A stretch of DNA of 64,000 nucleotides from Aerococcus sp. Its GTDB lineage: Bacteria > Bacillota > Bacilli > Lactobacillales > Aerococcaceae. Made by a program: the position numbers and the translations under genes. The number at the start of each line of letters is the position of its first letter. Position 1 is the first letter of the stretch. Below, piece by piece: positions 1-8,629 of the stretch. The stretch spans positions 98,234 to 162,233 of the forward strand of contig JAUMZE010000003.1 in the NCBI GenBank assembly GCA_030528285.1, in the 5' to 3' direction. The notes under the pieces were generated by a model. That model did no database searches and had not been told where the DNA came from. It saw nothing but the letters and a program-made list of their open reading frames with translations.

Positions 1-44
1 TCCTTTACCCACTTGGTTAAATCCTCTGTTTCAAATAATGCCAT
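1..44 (-). CDS. Probable SprT-family protein, N-terminal fragment (runs off left edge)
   Basis: An ATG at 44 (minus strand) follows the tex stop codon by 12 bases, with an AGAAG-like ribosome site between them. Only 14 codons are visible (MALFETEDLTKWVK). In streptococci and bacilli, tex is commonly followed by a small SprT-like zinc-metalloprotein that starts with a similar amphipathic L..LV segment. The assignment therefore rests on synteny plus a weak N-terminal resemblance. The HExxH motif of the family lies outside the window, so the function is not shown here. Confidence 0.4.
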   Translation of the reverse strand, partial: MALFETEDLTKWVK

Positions 45-56
45 TTTTAACTTCTA

Positions 57-2210
57 TTAGCTTTTGGGTTCCACCATGGAGAGATCGATCCGTTTCCGCT
101 TTTTATCGATCCCAACAACCCAGACGTTCACGATATCCCCGACCGACACGACATCACTCGCATTCTTCACAAATTTCTTGCTGAGGCGGGAAATATGCAC
201 GAGCCCATCCTGTTTCACACCGACATCCACGAACGCCCCAAAGTCCACGACATTGCGCACGGTACCTTCCAGGGGCATCCCCACTTCAAGATCGTCCAGA
301 GTCAAGACGTCCTGGCGCAGGGTCGGTCCCTGTACGTGGTCACGTGGGTCAATCCCCGGTTCTAACAAGGCTTTTTGGATGTCTTGGAGGGTTTCTCGTC
401 CTACCTTGAAGTCCTCGGTGAGTTTAGCAATGTTCCACTGGCGAATCTGTGTCTTCACACTGTCTTCGTTTAGTGATTGAATGTCAATGCCCTGTGCCGT
501 TAAAATCTGCTGCGTCAGTTGGTAACTCTCTGGATGAATTCCCGTATTATCAAGGATGTTGTCGCTCGCAGGTACTCTAAGGAACCCCGCCGCCTGTTCA
601 TACGCTTTCGGGCCGAGGCGTTTCACATCCTTTAATTCCTCACGTGACTGGAAAATCCCCTCGTCATTGCGGCGAGTCACGATATTCTTCGCAACTGAGG
701 GCGTAATGCCTGCCACATGTTCGAGCAATGACACACTCGCGGTATTTACATTCACACCCACGCGGTTAACGACCATTTCCACCGTGAAGTCCAGCTGATC
801 GCGCAATTTGGTTTGAGAAACATCATGTTGGTACTGACCGACGCCGATTGCTTGTGGTTCCACCTTCACCAGTTCGGCGAGTGGGTCCTGCAGCCTCCGA
901 CCGATGCTGACAGCGGAGCGCTCTTCCACTTGGTAATCGGGAAACTCTTCACGTGCAATTTTCGACGCCGAATATACGGAGGCACCGGCTTCATTGACAA
1001 TCACATATTGCAGAGATAAATGATTCTTCTTGATTACATCGGAAACAAATGCTTCAGACTCACGACTGGCGGTGCCGTTTCCGATCGCGACAATATCAAT
1101 CTGGTAGTTGTCAACGAGCTCGAGAAAGGTCTTTTCTGCTTCTTCCGTTTTGTTGTGAGGAGGCGTTGGGTAGACGATGGTTTTAGCAAGAACGCGCCCA
1201 GTTGGATCCATGACCGCTAATTTCGAACCTGTCCGATAAGCCGGGTCCCAGCCAAGCACCGTTTTCCCCTTGAGTGGCTGCTGCATTAAGAGATGGTACA
1301 AGTTTTCACTGAAAGTATCGATGGCGTGGTCCTCTGCTCGGTCCGTGAGCTCGCGACGAATTTCACGCTCGATCGACGGCAAAATGAAACGCTCAAGCCC
1401 GTCCTGAATGGCTGCCTGAAGTTGTGAAGTGGACACAGGATGCCCCTGAATCACCTGTCCGACCAAATATTGAATGAAGGTAAACTCGTCATCCTCTGCC
1501 GTGATCGAGAGGATCCCCTCCTTCTCAGCACGATTCATCGCCAATATTTGGTATGGCTTCAGCTGATCGAGTTTGGCATGAAAATCATAGTAAATTTCAT
1601 AGAGGTGCTCCTCATCTTCCCCTTTTGGATGCTTCGTACTGACAAGTTCCCCCTTCTGCTTCATGTGACGGCGAATCCATTCCTTGTAATCTGCTTGTTC
1701 GCCAATCCATTCCGCCACAATTTCATGAGCCTCGGCTAAAGCATCTTGAACACTTGCTACTTCATCAGACAGATACTGCTCAGCCTGTTCGTGGACGTTT
1801 CCAATGGTTGGATTACTCAATAACCAATCGGCGAGCGGTTGTAATCCTTTTTGGCGGGCCTTTTCCGCTTTGGTTTGACGTTTCTTTTTGTAAGGCGCAT
1901 AGAGATCCTCAATGGTTTGGAGGTCCTTGGCTCTATTGATCTTGGTTTCTAGTTCCATCGTCAACTTGCCTTGATCCCCAATCAGCTTCAAGACGGATTG
2001 GCGCCGCTCTTCTCTCGCCTCTACCCGCTCATAGGTGGATTGGATGTCACGAATCGCCACTTCATCGAGGGAGTGTGTTTGTTCCTTCCGATAGCGGGCA
2101 ATGAAGGGCACCGTATTCCCGTCATCGAGTAATCGCAGCACCTGGTTAATCTGATCCTGTTTGAACGCAGGGAGTGCCTCTCCTACCAATGAGAAATAAT
2201 CTTGATTCAC
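57..2210 (-). CDS. tex: Tex family RNA-binding transcription accessory protein
   Basis: This 717-aa protein has the full Tex layout. It runs from an N-terminal helical region (about 1-190), through a YqgF/RNase-H-like fold (about 320-420) and helix-hairpin-helix segments (about 490-560), to a C-terminal S1 RNA-binding domain (about 645-712, with GTVRNVVDFGAFVDVG and DGLVHIS). Tex binds nucleic acid and influences transcription and stress tolerance in several bacteria; its exact role varies. The start is GTG at 2210, with GAGAGG eight bases upstream. A promoter lies at 2240-2268. Length matches the family (about 720 aa). The next gene downstream is probably sprT. Confidence 0.95.
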   Translation of the reverse strand: MNQDYFSLVGEALPAFKQDQINQVLRLLDDGNTVPFIARYRKEQTHSLDEVAIRDIQSTYERVEAREERRQSVLKLIGDQGKLTMELETKINRAKDLQTIEDLYAPYKKKRQTKAEKARQKGLQPLADWLLSNPTIGNVHEQAEQYLSDEVASVQDALAEAHEIVAEWIGEQADYKEWIRRHMKQKGELVSTKHPKGEDEEHLYEIYYDFHAKLDQLKPYQILAMNRAEKEGILSITAEDDEFTFIQYLVGQVIQGHPVSTSQLQAAIQDGLERFILPSIEREIRRELTDRAEDHAIDTFSENLYHLLMQQPLKGKTVLGWDPAYRTGSKLAVMDPTGRVLAKTIVYPTPPHNKTEEAEKTFLELVDNYQIDIVAIGNGTASRESEAFVSDVIKKNHLSLQYVIVNEAGASVYSASKIAREEFPDYQVEERSAVSIGRRLQDPLAELVKVEPQAIGVGQYQHDVSQTKLRDQLDFTVEMVVNRVGVNVNTASVSLLEHVAGITPSVAKNIVTRRNDEGIFQSREELKDVKRLGPKAYEQAAGFLRVPASDNILDNTGIHPESYQLTQQILTAQGIDIQSLNEDSVKTQIRQWNIAKLTEDFKVGRETLQDIQKALLEPGIDPRDHVQGPTLRQDVLTLDDLEVGMPLEGTVRNVVDFGAFVDVGVKQDGLVHISRLSKKFVKNASDVVSVGDIVNVWVVGIDKKRKRIDLSMVEPKS

Positions 2211-2239
2211 GTTATACGCCTCTCTTTCTACAGTCGCTA

Positions 2240-2268
2240 ACTATAAACTAGATCGCACCATTTGTCCA
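2240..2268 (-). promoter_or_regulatory. Promoter of tex
   Basis: On the minus strand a TGGACA -35 box (2263-2268) and a TATAGT -10 box (2240-2245) are separated by exactly 17 bases. They lie about 30 bases upstream of the GTG start. This is a good sigma-A match. Confidence 0.6.
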
Positions 2269-2437
2269 TCAGCGCCCATACGGAAAGAAATATATATTAA
2301 ACAGAGAATTCGTTTTTTTCATTTATACGTTCATCCTCTCTGTTTGATGTTCAACTTCTCATTCCGCATAAAAAAGCGCTTTCTAAGTGAAAAGTTACTG
2401 GACCCATGAATTTCAGTAGTGTTTCGCGCCAGATTTC

Positions 2438-2446
2438 TGGTATAAT
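2438..2446 (+). promoter_or_regulatory. Extended -10 promoter of the Mn-riboswitch/ATPase transcript
   Basis: TG-G-TATAAT at 2438-2446 is a perfect extended -10 element. It sits about 30 bases upstream of the riboswitch aptamer. No convincing -35 box is visible, as is usual for TGn promoters. Confidence 0.65.
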
Positions 2447-2473
2447 GAGGGCATACTAAGAGCGAGAGCCTTT

Positions 2474-2580
2474 AGGATAGGGGAGTAACCAGCAGTACAG
2501 CTGCGATAGTATCAACAATAACGTGCAGAATGTTGAAGTCTTCATCACTGCTGGTACTATCTGAAAAGGTGAGACCTATG
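2474..2580 (+). ncRNA. yybP-ykoY family (Mn2+) riboswitch
   Basis: The element has the two conserved signatures of the class: GGGGAGTA near the 5' end (2480-2487) and GAGACC near the 3' end (2571-2576). ATAGG (2477-2481) pairs with CCTAT (2575-2579) to close P1. Internal stems are ACCAGCAGT/ACTGCTGGT (2488-2496 with 2547-2555) and CAACA/TGTTG (2513-2517 with 2531-2535). The 3' strand of P1 is also the 5' strand of the terminator at 2573-2612, so ligand-stabilised P1 should prevent termination. In Lactococcus and Bacillus the class senses Mn2+ and switches on efflux genes. The gene downstream is a P-type cation ATPase, as expected. I could not run a covariance model. Confidence 0.85.
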
Positions 2581-2612
2581 CTGCATCAGTGAGCGGCATA
2601 GGTCTTTTTTTT
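2573..2612 (+). terminator. Riboswitch-controlled intrinsic terminator
   Basis: GACCTATGC (2573-2581) pairs with GCATAGGTC (2596-2604), extended inward by three further pairs, and is followed by a run of T. Its 5' arm overlaps the P1 3' strand of the riboswitch, so the two structures exclude each other. Confidence 0.88.
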
Positions 2613-2723
2613 GGATTCAGGAGGCTACTTTCCCACTTGCGACTGTTTCCTTCATTAAATATGAAATGAAATGGCCGGGTGATACGCTTGAGTATAATTT
2701 ATTAGCGAAGGAGCGAATGCAAG

Positions 2724-5456
2724 ATGTCACAAAAAAACAACCATACGCCCTACTTTGCCTCAACTGCTGAGGACGTGATCGACGCGTTGGGTTCATCGAC
2801 CAATGGCTTAACGAAACAAGCTGTCAACGAGCGCCGTGAGCAATATGGGGCCAATGAAATCCAGGAGGGCGAACAGCGCACGACTCTCCAGAAATTCATC
2901 GACCAATTCAAGGATGCTATGATTCTTATTCTGTTAGCGGCAGCGGCCCTCTCAGTAGTCCTCGAAGGCATGGACGGGATGGTTGATGCGATCGTGATTC
3001 TCGCGGTGGTGATTATCAACGCAGTGCTTGGTGTCATCCAAGAAAACCGGGCGGAGGACGCGATTAATTCTTTGAGAGAGATGTCCTCCCCACAAGCCCG
3101 GGTACGGCGCAATCAGGATGTGGAATTAATCAGCTCCACTGACATTGTCCCAGGGGATATCGTCCTGCTCGAAGCCGGCGATGTGGTGCCTGCAGATATG
3201 CGTTTGATTGAATCCAATTCTCTTCAGATTGAAGAAGCGGCATTGACAGGAGAATCTGTTCCTGTCAATAAACAAGTAGATGCGGTGGAAATGGACGCAC
3301 AGATTGGGGATCGTACCAATATGGCCTTCTCCTCAACGAACGTCACATACGGCCGCGGGATGGGGGTTGTCACCTCAATCGGGATGTCGACTGAGGTTGG
3401 GAACATCGCCCAAATGATCCAAAACTCCGAGAAAAAAGAAACCCCACTCCAACGCGATATGGCGAAACTCACTCAGTTCCTCACCTGGGCGATTGTGGTG
3501 ATTTCGGTCGTAATCTTCGTCATCGGGATGTTCCAACAGCGCAACTGGATTGTGATGTTACTGACGGCGATCTCTGTAGCGGTGGCTGCTCTTCCTGAAG
3601 GGCTCCCTGCCATTTCAACCATCATCTTGGCGCTTGGAACGCAAAAAATGGCCGACCGTAACGCTCTCGTCCGTAAATTACCGGCCGTGGAAACGCTCGG
3701 CGGGACCCAGGTCATCTGTTCCGATAAAACGGGGACTTTGACCCAAAATAAGATGACGATCGAACGCGTCTTCTACAACGGCAAGAACCATACGACGGAC
3801 GATGAATTAGACTTCAGTGAACCGATCTTTAAAATTATGACGATGGACAACGACTCTACAATCTCCAATGATGGATCGCTCGCCGGGGACCCAACCGAAA
3901 CCGCGATGATTCAATTCGGGTTCGATCATCATTTCGACGTCCGTGACCTGCTCAAAGAACAGCCACGTGTCGGAGAAATTGCGTTTGATTCCACCCGGAA
4001 AATGTCCACCACCATCCACCCTGTCACCAATGACGAAAAGGAACACGGCAATTTCGTGGTGATGACAAAGGGTGCGCCGGATGTATTGATCGACAACTGT
4101 ACAAAATACTACGATCACGGCGAAATCCGTCCGTTGACCCCTGAAGTCAAAGACCAATTGCTCAAAGAAAATGAAGCTATGGCCAACGAAGCCTTCCGTG
4201 TACTCGCGATGGCGTACAAATATCTTCCAGAAGAAAAGGACGAGTACACCTCTGAAGCAGAAGAACGCGATCTGATCTTTGCAGGGATGGTTGGAGAAAT
4301 TGACCCAGAACGTCCAGAAGCCAAACAAGCGATCATTGAAGCCAACAACGCTGGCATTCGCGTGGTCATGATTACGGGAGACCATCCTGTGACAGCAGCT
4401 GCGATTGCGCGTCGTTTGGGCATTATCGCAGAAGGTGATGCATTCGAGGATGTCGTAATGACTGGGGCACAACTGGACAACATGTCTGATGATGAACTCG
4501 CAAATCACGTCGAGCAATACAAGGTCTATGCGCGTGTGGCTCCTGAACACAAGGTCCGCATCGTGAAAGCATGGCAGTCCGATCAACATCATAAAGTCGT
4601 TGCCATGACCGGTGACGGTGTGAATGATGCGCCATCCCTCAAACAAGCAGATATCGGCATCGGTATGGGAATCACCGGAACCGAGGTATCCAAGGGTGCG
4701 TCCGATATGGTCTTAGCTGACGACAACTTTGCAACCATCGTCACCGCTGTCGAAGAAGGCCGGAAAGTCTTCTCCAACATCCAAAAAGCGGTTCAATACC
4801 TCCTCTCTGCGAACTTAGGGGAAGTCTTGACGATTGGTTTTGCGACCTTGATGGGCTGGGAAATCTTAGAACCCATCCACATTCTTTGGATCAACCTGGT
4901 GACTGACACCTTCCCAGCAATTGCATTGGGGTTGGAACGTGCTGAGAGTGATGTCATGAACCACACACCACGGGGACGGACGTCAAACCTGTTGTCCAAT
5001 GGGGTCCTTACCAGCATTATCTACCAGGGGATCTTCGAGGGGGGCATGACGCTCTTCGTTTACTGGTTTGCGATTCACGTGATGCAGGTAGAACAGATCA
5101 ACGGCGTGGCACCGGATGCAGAAGCAATGGCCTTCTTGACGCTCTCCTTCATCCAGTTGGCGCATGCCTTCAACTGTAAATCCGTCTTCAAATCCCTCTT
5201 TAGCACGAACCCGTTCAACAACGGAGCATTCAACGCAGGAATCCTGTCATCCACTGTCCTCTTGTTGATTACGGTCTTCGTTCCTGGTTTGAATGGTGTC
5301 TTTGGAACCGTTCATCTCATTGGCGATCCAATGGCACTCGAAATGTGGGGTGTGGTGATTCTCGCTTCTCTATCTGTGATCCTGTACGTAGAGGTTGCGA
5401 AATGGATCATGCGTCTCACTGGTTATGCAGAGAAAGCCTCTAATCCAACCGAATAA
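2724..5456 (+). CDS. P2-type cation-transporting ATPase (Ca2+ or Mn2+ exporter)
   Basis: This 910-aa P-type ATPase has an N-terminal actuator with TGES near residue 174 and an M4 PEGLPA motif (P291, E292). The phosphorylation site is SDKTGTLT (D334), the hinge motif TGDGVND is near 629-635, and M6 carries NLVTD (N724, D728). The Glu of M4 and Asn/Asp of M6 are Ca2+/Mn2+ ligands in PMR1/YloB-like pumps. Ten membrane helices are expected. Chemistry alone would allow Ca2+, but the Mn2+ riboswitch upstream points to manganese export, as for Lactococcus YoaB (MntX-like). It is a single-gene transcript ending in a strong hairpin. The start has GAAGGAG about 12 bases upstream. Confidence 0.93.
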   Translation: MSQKNNHTPYFASTAEDVIDALGSSTNGLTKQAVNERREQYGANEIQEGEQRTTLQKFIDQFKDAMILILLAAAALSVVLEGMDGMVDAIVILAVVIINAVLGVIQENRAEDAINSLREMSSPQARVRRNQDVELISSTDIVPGDIVLLEAGDVVPADMRLIESNSLQIEEAALTGESVPVNKQVDAVEMDAQIGDRTNMAFSSTNVTYGRGMGVVTSIGMSTEVGNIAQMIQNSEKKETPLQRDMAKLTQFLTWAIVVISVVIFVIGMFQQRNWIVMLLTAISVAVAALPEGLPAISTIILALGTQKMADRNALVRKLPAVETLGGTQVICSDKTGTLTQNKMTIERVFYNGKNHTTDDELDFSEPIFKIMTMDNDSTISNDGSLAGDPTETAMIQFGFDHHFDVRDLLKEQPRVGEIAFDSTRKMSTTIHPVTNDEKEHGNFVVMTKGAPDVLIDNCTKYYDHGEIRPLTPEVKDQLLKENEAMANEAFRVLAMAYKYLPEEKDEYTSEAEERDLIFAGMVGEIDPERPEAKQAIIEANNAGIRVVMITGDHPVTAAAIARRLGIIAEGDAFEDVVMTGAQLDNMSDDELANHVEQYKVYARVAPEHKVRIVKAWQSDQHHKVVAMTGDGVNDAPSLKQADIGIGMGITGTEVSKGASDMVLADDNFATIVTAVEEGRKVFSNIQKAVQYLLSANLGEVLTIGFATLMGWEILEPIHILWINLVTDTFPAIALGLERAESDVMNHTPRGRTSNLLSNGVLTSIIYQGIFEGGMTLFVYWFAIHVMQVEQINGVAPDAEAMAFLTLSFIQLAHAFNCKSVFKSLFSTNPFNNGAFNAGILSSTVLLLITVFVPGLNGVFGTVHLIGDPMALEMWGVVILASLSVILYVEVAKWIMRLTGYAEKASNPTE

Positions 5457-5460
5457 TAAT

Positions 5461-5487
5461 GATTCATAACGACTAAATTTATGAATC
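5461..5487. repeat. Inverted repeat after the cation ATPase gene
   Basis: GATTCATAA (5461-5469) and TTATGAATC (5479-5487) form a perfect 9-base inverted repeat just after the ATPase stop codon. No T-run follows, so it is not a classical terminator. It may protect the mRNA 3' end or be incidental. Confidence 0.45.
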
Positions 5488-5493
5488 CAACTA

Positions 5494-5551
5494 AAAATCC
5501 CCTGCAGGCCCTCTCCTCAGATGAATGAGGAAAAAGCTGCAGGGGTTTTCT
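5494..5551. terminator. Bidirectional terminator between the ATPase gene and gor
   Basis: CCCCTGCAG (5499-5507) pairs with CTGCAGGGG (5537-5545), with a smaller CCTCA/TGAGG hairpin in the loop. An A-run precedes and a T-run follows, so it can stop transcription from both convergent genes. Confidence 0.8.
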
Positions 5552-5590
5552 GTTGTCGATTAATTTTATAGATTAATGATGGCCCCAGGT

Positions 5591-6943
5591 TTAGCGCATG
5601 GTCACGAGTTCTTCACTACCAGTTGGATGAATGGCAACAGTCCGATCGAAATCTGCCTTGGTAGCGCCCATCTGGATGGCAACCCCAAAGCCTTGGATCA
5701 TCTCATCCACGCCCTTACCCATTGCCCAGAGACCGACGATTTTTTCCTCGGAACCGGTTGTGATGAGTTTCATCTTGACGGACTCGCGATGATCACCGAG
5801 TGCCGTCTGCATCGCACTAAATTGATTGCGGTAGACTTTGATCTGATCCTTGCCATAGCGTTCGATCGCTTGGGCTTCACTGAGGCCAATTTTACCCAGT
5901 GGCGGTTCGGTAAACATCACAGTCGGGACAATGTCATAATTAAGTGCATACGGTTTCTGATTGTTGAAGAGCGTATCACTCAATGTACGCCCCGCCTTGA
6001 TCGCAACGGGTGTGAGCTGGACTTTACCGATAATGTCCCCGAATGCATAGACGCCCGGCACATTCGTATGGTGATATTCGTCCACCTTCACATAGCCGCG
6101 TTCATCCAGTTCAACATCGGTTTGTTCAATGCCAATTTGATCCGTATTCGGTGTCCGTCCAATCGCAAAAATCACACGTTCAACGTCAACCTCACCACCC
6201 TCACGATAGGTCACGTGGAGGGTTTGATCGGTATTTTTAGTTAAGGATTTGACATTGTGTTCGGTTTCAATTTGGATACCGGCGTCACGCATCGCATCCC
6301 CCATGGTTTCACGGAAATCTTGGTCGAATCCATAGAGCACTTCTTCTTCGCGAACAACCATCGTGACTTGAACACCTAACGCATTCAACAGGCCCGCTAA
6401 TTCGGTGCCAACGTAACCAGCACCTACGACCATCACACGCTCAGGTAACGTCTCCCACTGGAAGAAATCATTCGAGGTTTCGCCGAGTTCAATTCCCTCA
6501 ATATCACTAGGCAGGAATGGACGTCCACCTGCTACAATCGCAATATGCGGAGCGCTATATTGTTCACCGTTCACTTCGATCGTGTGATTATCTACAAAGG
6601 TCGCATGTCCCTCGACATAATCCGTTCCGCGCTGTTTGAACCCATTGAAGTAGGAATGGTGTACGCGGTCAATGTATGCTTCACGATTGGCTTTGAGGGT
6701 TTGGTAGTCCATATTTTTAAGTGATACATCCAGCCCAAAATCAGCGCTATAGGTGCTGATATCGTGTTTCATTGTGGCCCCAAACCAAGAGATTTTTTTT
6801 GGCACACAGCCGACATTGACACAGGTCCCCCCGACTGCTTTTTCTTCAATAATCAGGGCTTTTGCGCCATATTCAGCGGCACGGTTAGCACTCGCAATCC
6901 CGGCACTACCGCCACCAATCGCAATGTAATCGTATTTCTTCAT
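5591..6943 (-). CDS. gor: Glutathione-disulfide reductase
   Basis: This 450-aa class-I pyridine-nucleotide disulfide oxidoreductase has an N-terminal FAD-binding GGGSAG motif (10-15). The redox-active pair is C41/C46 in the VGGTCVNVGC context. A second GxGxxG NADPH motif (VGAGYVGTE) lies mid-protein, and the C-terminal dimer interface carries the proton-donor His in HPTGSEE. The TCVNVGC spacing and the HPTGSEE end fit glutathione reductase better than dihydrolipoamide dehydrogenase or mercuric reductase. It reduces GSSG with NADPH in the cytoplasm. The start ATG has AAAGGA seven bases upstream. The gene stands alone, with no glutathione synthase nearby, so the cell may import glutathione. Confidence 0.92.
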   Translation of the reverse strand: MKKYDYIAIGGGSAGIASANRAAEYGAKALIIEEKAVGGTCVNVGCVPKKISWFGATMKHDISTYSADFGLDVSLKNMDYQTLKANREAYIDRVHHSYFNGFKQRGTDYVEGHATFVDNHTIEVNGEQYSAPHIAIVAGGRPFLPSDIEGIELGETSNDFFQWETLPERVMVVGAGYVGTELAGLLNALGVQVTMVVREEEVLYGFDQDFRETMGDAMRDAGIQIETEHNVKSLTKNTDQTLHVTYREGGEVDVERVIFAIGRTPNTDQIGIEQTDVELDERGYVKVDEYHHTNVPGVYAFGDIIGKVQLTPVAIKAGRTLSDTLFNNQKPYALNYDIVPTVMFTEPPLGKIGLSEAQAIERYGKDQIKVYRNQFSAMQTALGDHRESVKMKLITTGSEEKIVGLWAMGKGVDEMIQGFGVAIQMGATKADFDRTVAIHPTGSEELVTMR

Positions 6944-7161
6944 ACATAATCCTTTCTAACCTGAGTCGTCAGGTACGATCGGGCGGTCATCCAATCGCCA
7001 ACGATCATTTTAATTGAATTATTTCCATCTCCCATTCTAGCAAAGCCCCTCCTGGAATCACAATCATTCGTTTGCCTGCTTTTCACAAAGAACAGCTCCT
7101 CCATTGATACAAATGGATCGGTGGGATTTGTTAATTTTTACTGAAATCTAGCGAGGGGGGC

Positions 7162-7190
7162 TTGCTCTATGTTTCTTGATCCGCTAGAGT
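7162..7190 (+). promoter_or_regulatory. Possible promoter of the O-antigen-ligase-like gene
   Basis: TTGCTC (7162-7167) and TAGAGT (7185-7190) are spaced by 17 bases, 38 bases before the start codon. Both hexamers depart from consensus, so this is a weak call. The rest of the 284-base gap after gor holds nothing else I can support. Confidence 0.35.
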
Positions 7191-7227
7191 AGACGAAAAA
7201 CGTCATACTTAGTGAAGAAGGTGAAAT

Positions 7228-8463
7228 ATGCCTTTTGGAGAAAGCACTTTACCTTGGTCGGTACAGTCGCTCTTATTAACGATTTTATTGATTAGTTTAT
7301 TTTTTCCTTTTTATATTACGTTAACGGTCTTTGCGGTTATTTTTATTATTTTGGCCTTTTCTAATACCTTAACCGCGACATTTCTGCCCCGGAATAGCCT
7401 GCAGACAGTACTGTGGCTGGCATTATTCTACAGTTTCGTGATTGCGGTGGTTTCGATTAATTTTCTCGGGACGATTGCAGCGATTGGGCTCTTTTTTACG
7501 ATGATCGTCTTTTCCTATTACGTGAAGAATGTGCGTCCGGAGTTTCTCGATGACATCATAAATATTTCGTTGGTGGCGAGTTTCATCGTCTTTATTTTTG
7601 CGATTATGGAGCACTTCAATATTATTGCGGAGTGGGATTATACCTTTATTTCCAAGATGATGGCGGAGGAACATCCCGAGCGCGTGGAGGCCACCTTCTT
7701 CAACCCAAATTACTACGCGATGATGCTGGAGTTCTTTATTACCTTCAGTCTGTACAAGTTCTGCCAAACGAAGCAATGGAGCACGCGGATTACATGCGTC
7801 TTCCTGGCGCTCTGTAATTTCGTTGCGCTGATCTATACGGGGAGCCGCACCAGTTTCCTCGTGATTCTGACTGTATTGTTCGTGTTCTTCTATATTATCG
7901 GTTACAAGAAGCAAGCAGCCGGTTCGGTCATAACGGTCGTGGGATTGATCCTAATCGCGATGGTGACGGGACATTTCCCGCGTCTGGACAGCATTCCATG
8001 GGGGTTAGAGGACCGGATTGAAATTTGGGAGAATGCGATGCGCGGGATTCGGGATCACTTCTGGTTCGGACAGGGATTCATGTCGTACGGGCATCTGTCC
8101 TCATTCTATGGGTATCCGTTCAAAACGCACGCACATAACCTCCTGCTCGACGTTCTCCTCAATTTCGGGGTGATCGGCTGTTCCCTCCTCATTCTTCCGT
8201 TGTATCGTATCGGGCAACTAATGAATAATATGCGCCAGTATCCAGAAATCCGCCTGAAACTCGCGCTCTACTGCAGCCTGATTACCTGTATCCTCGTACA
8301 CGGATTGACGGATGTGCCGATTATGTGGGTACAGACGGCCGGACTCTTCCTCTTCGTCTTCCTCACTGCACCGAATACCCTCAAGAAAGCAGAGATTGAA
8401 TCTGCGACCGCGAGTGCTATGCTGCTCTCACTCGATTATCTCGATCATAAAGAAGAAAAATAA
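7228..8463 (+). CDS. O-antigen ligase / Wzy-type polymerase family membrane protein
   Basis: This 411-aa polytopic protein has about ten to eleven hydrophobic segments and one large extracytoplasmic loop in the middle-to-late part. The Wzy_C-like region contains GSRTSF (near residue 205) and a downstream GQGFMSYG...THAHN...NFGVIG block. That Arg and the late His-Asn are typical of O-antigen ligases and polysaccharide polymerases. Such enzymes join lipid-linked oligosaccharides on the outer face of the membrane. No glycosyltransferase, flippase or polysaccharide operon is adjacent, so substrate and partner are unknown. The start has AAGAAGGTG about seven bases upstream. It is monocistronic, with its own terminator. 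Confidence 0.75.
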   Translation: MPFGESTLPWSVQSLLLTILLISLFFPFYITLTVFAVIFIILAFSNTLTATFLPRNSLQTVLWLALFYSFVIAVVSINFLGTIAAIGLFFTMIVFSYYVKNVRPEFLDDIINISLVASFIVFIFAIMEHFNIIAEWDYTFISKMMAEEHPERVEATFFNPNYYAMMLEFFITFSLYKFCQTKQWSTRITCVFLALCNFVALIYTGSRTSFLVILTVLFVFFYIIGYKKQAAGSVITVVGLILIAMVTGHFPRLDSIPWGLEDRIEIWENAMRGIRDHFWFGQGFMSYGHLSSFYGYPFKTHAHNLLLDVLLNFGVIGCSLLILPLYRIGQLMNNMRQYPEIRLKLALYCSLITCILVHGLTDVPIMWVQTAGLFLFVFLTAPNTLKKAEIESATASAMLLSLDYLDHKEEK

Positions 8464-8473
8464 ATAAGAATAG

Positions 8474-8525
8474 AAGATCCTAACCCATGGACGGTTTGAT
8501 ACGTTCCTGAGTTAGGATCTTTTCT
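8474..8525 (+). terminator. Terminator of the O-antigen-ligase-like gene
   Basis: AAGATCCTAAC (8474-8484) pairs perfectly with GTTAGGATCTT (8511-8521), followed by TTTCT. Confidence 0.8.
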
Positions 8526-8566
8526 GTTCTTGAAGTGAAATCGTTTTCCCATTAATAAAACCATAC

Positions 8567-8605
8567 AAAAACCGCTGACGTCTTTTGAACATCAACGGTC
8601 TTTTT
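8567..8605. terminator. Terminator of xpkA (probably bidirectional)
   Basis: ACCGCTGACG (8571-8580) pairs with CATCAACGGT (8590-8599), including two wobble pairs. A-rich and T-rich flanks allow termination in both directions. It lies 25 bases past the xpkA stop codon. Confidence 0.75.
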
Positions 8606-8629
8606 ATATTCTATTTTAGTAATCAGTGA

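Noticed and set aside
2369-2384. AAAGCGCTTTC-like sequence resembling a catabolite (cre) site; a similar one lies near 36465-36475
   Set aside because: Both lack the outer TG and CA positions of the cre consensus or have an extra base, so a chance match is likely.
3807-4646. 279-codon minus-strand frame inside the cation ATPase gene
   Set aside because: The plus-strand protein shows all P-type ATPase motifs across this interval; the antisense frame has no recognisable features.
5576-6244. 222-codon plus-strand frame opposite gor
   Set aside because: It is a shadow of a conserved glutathione reductase gene, with no ribosome site.
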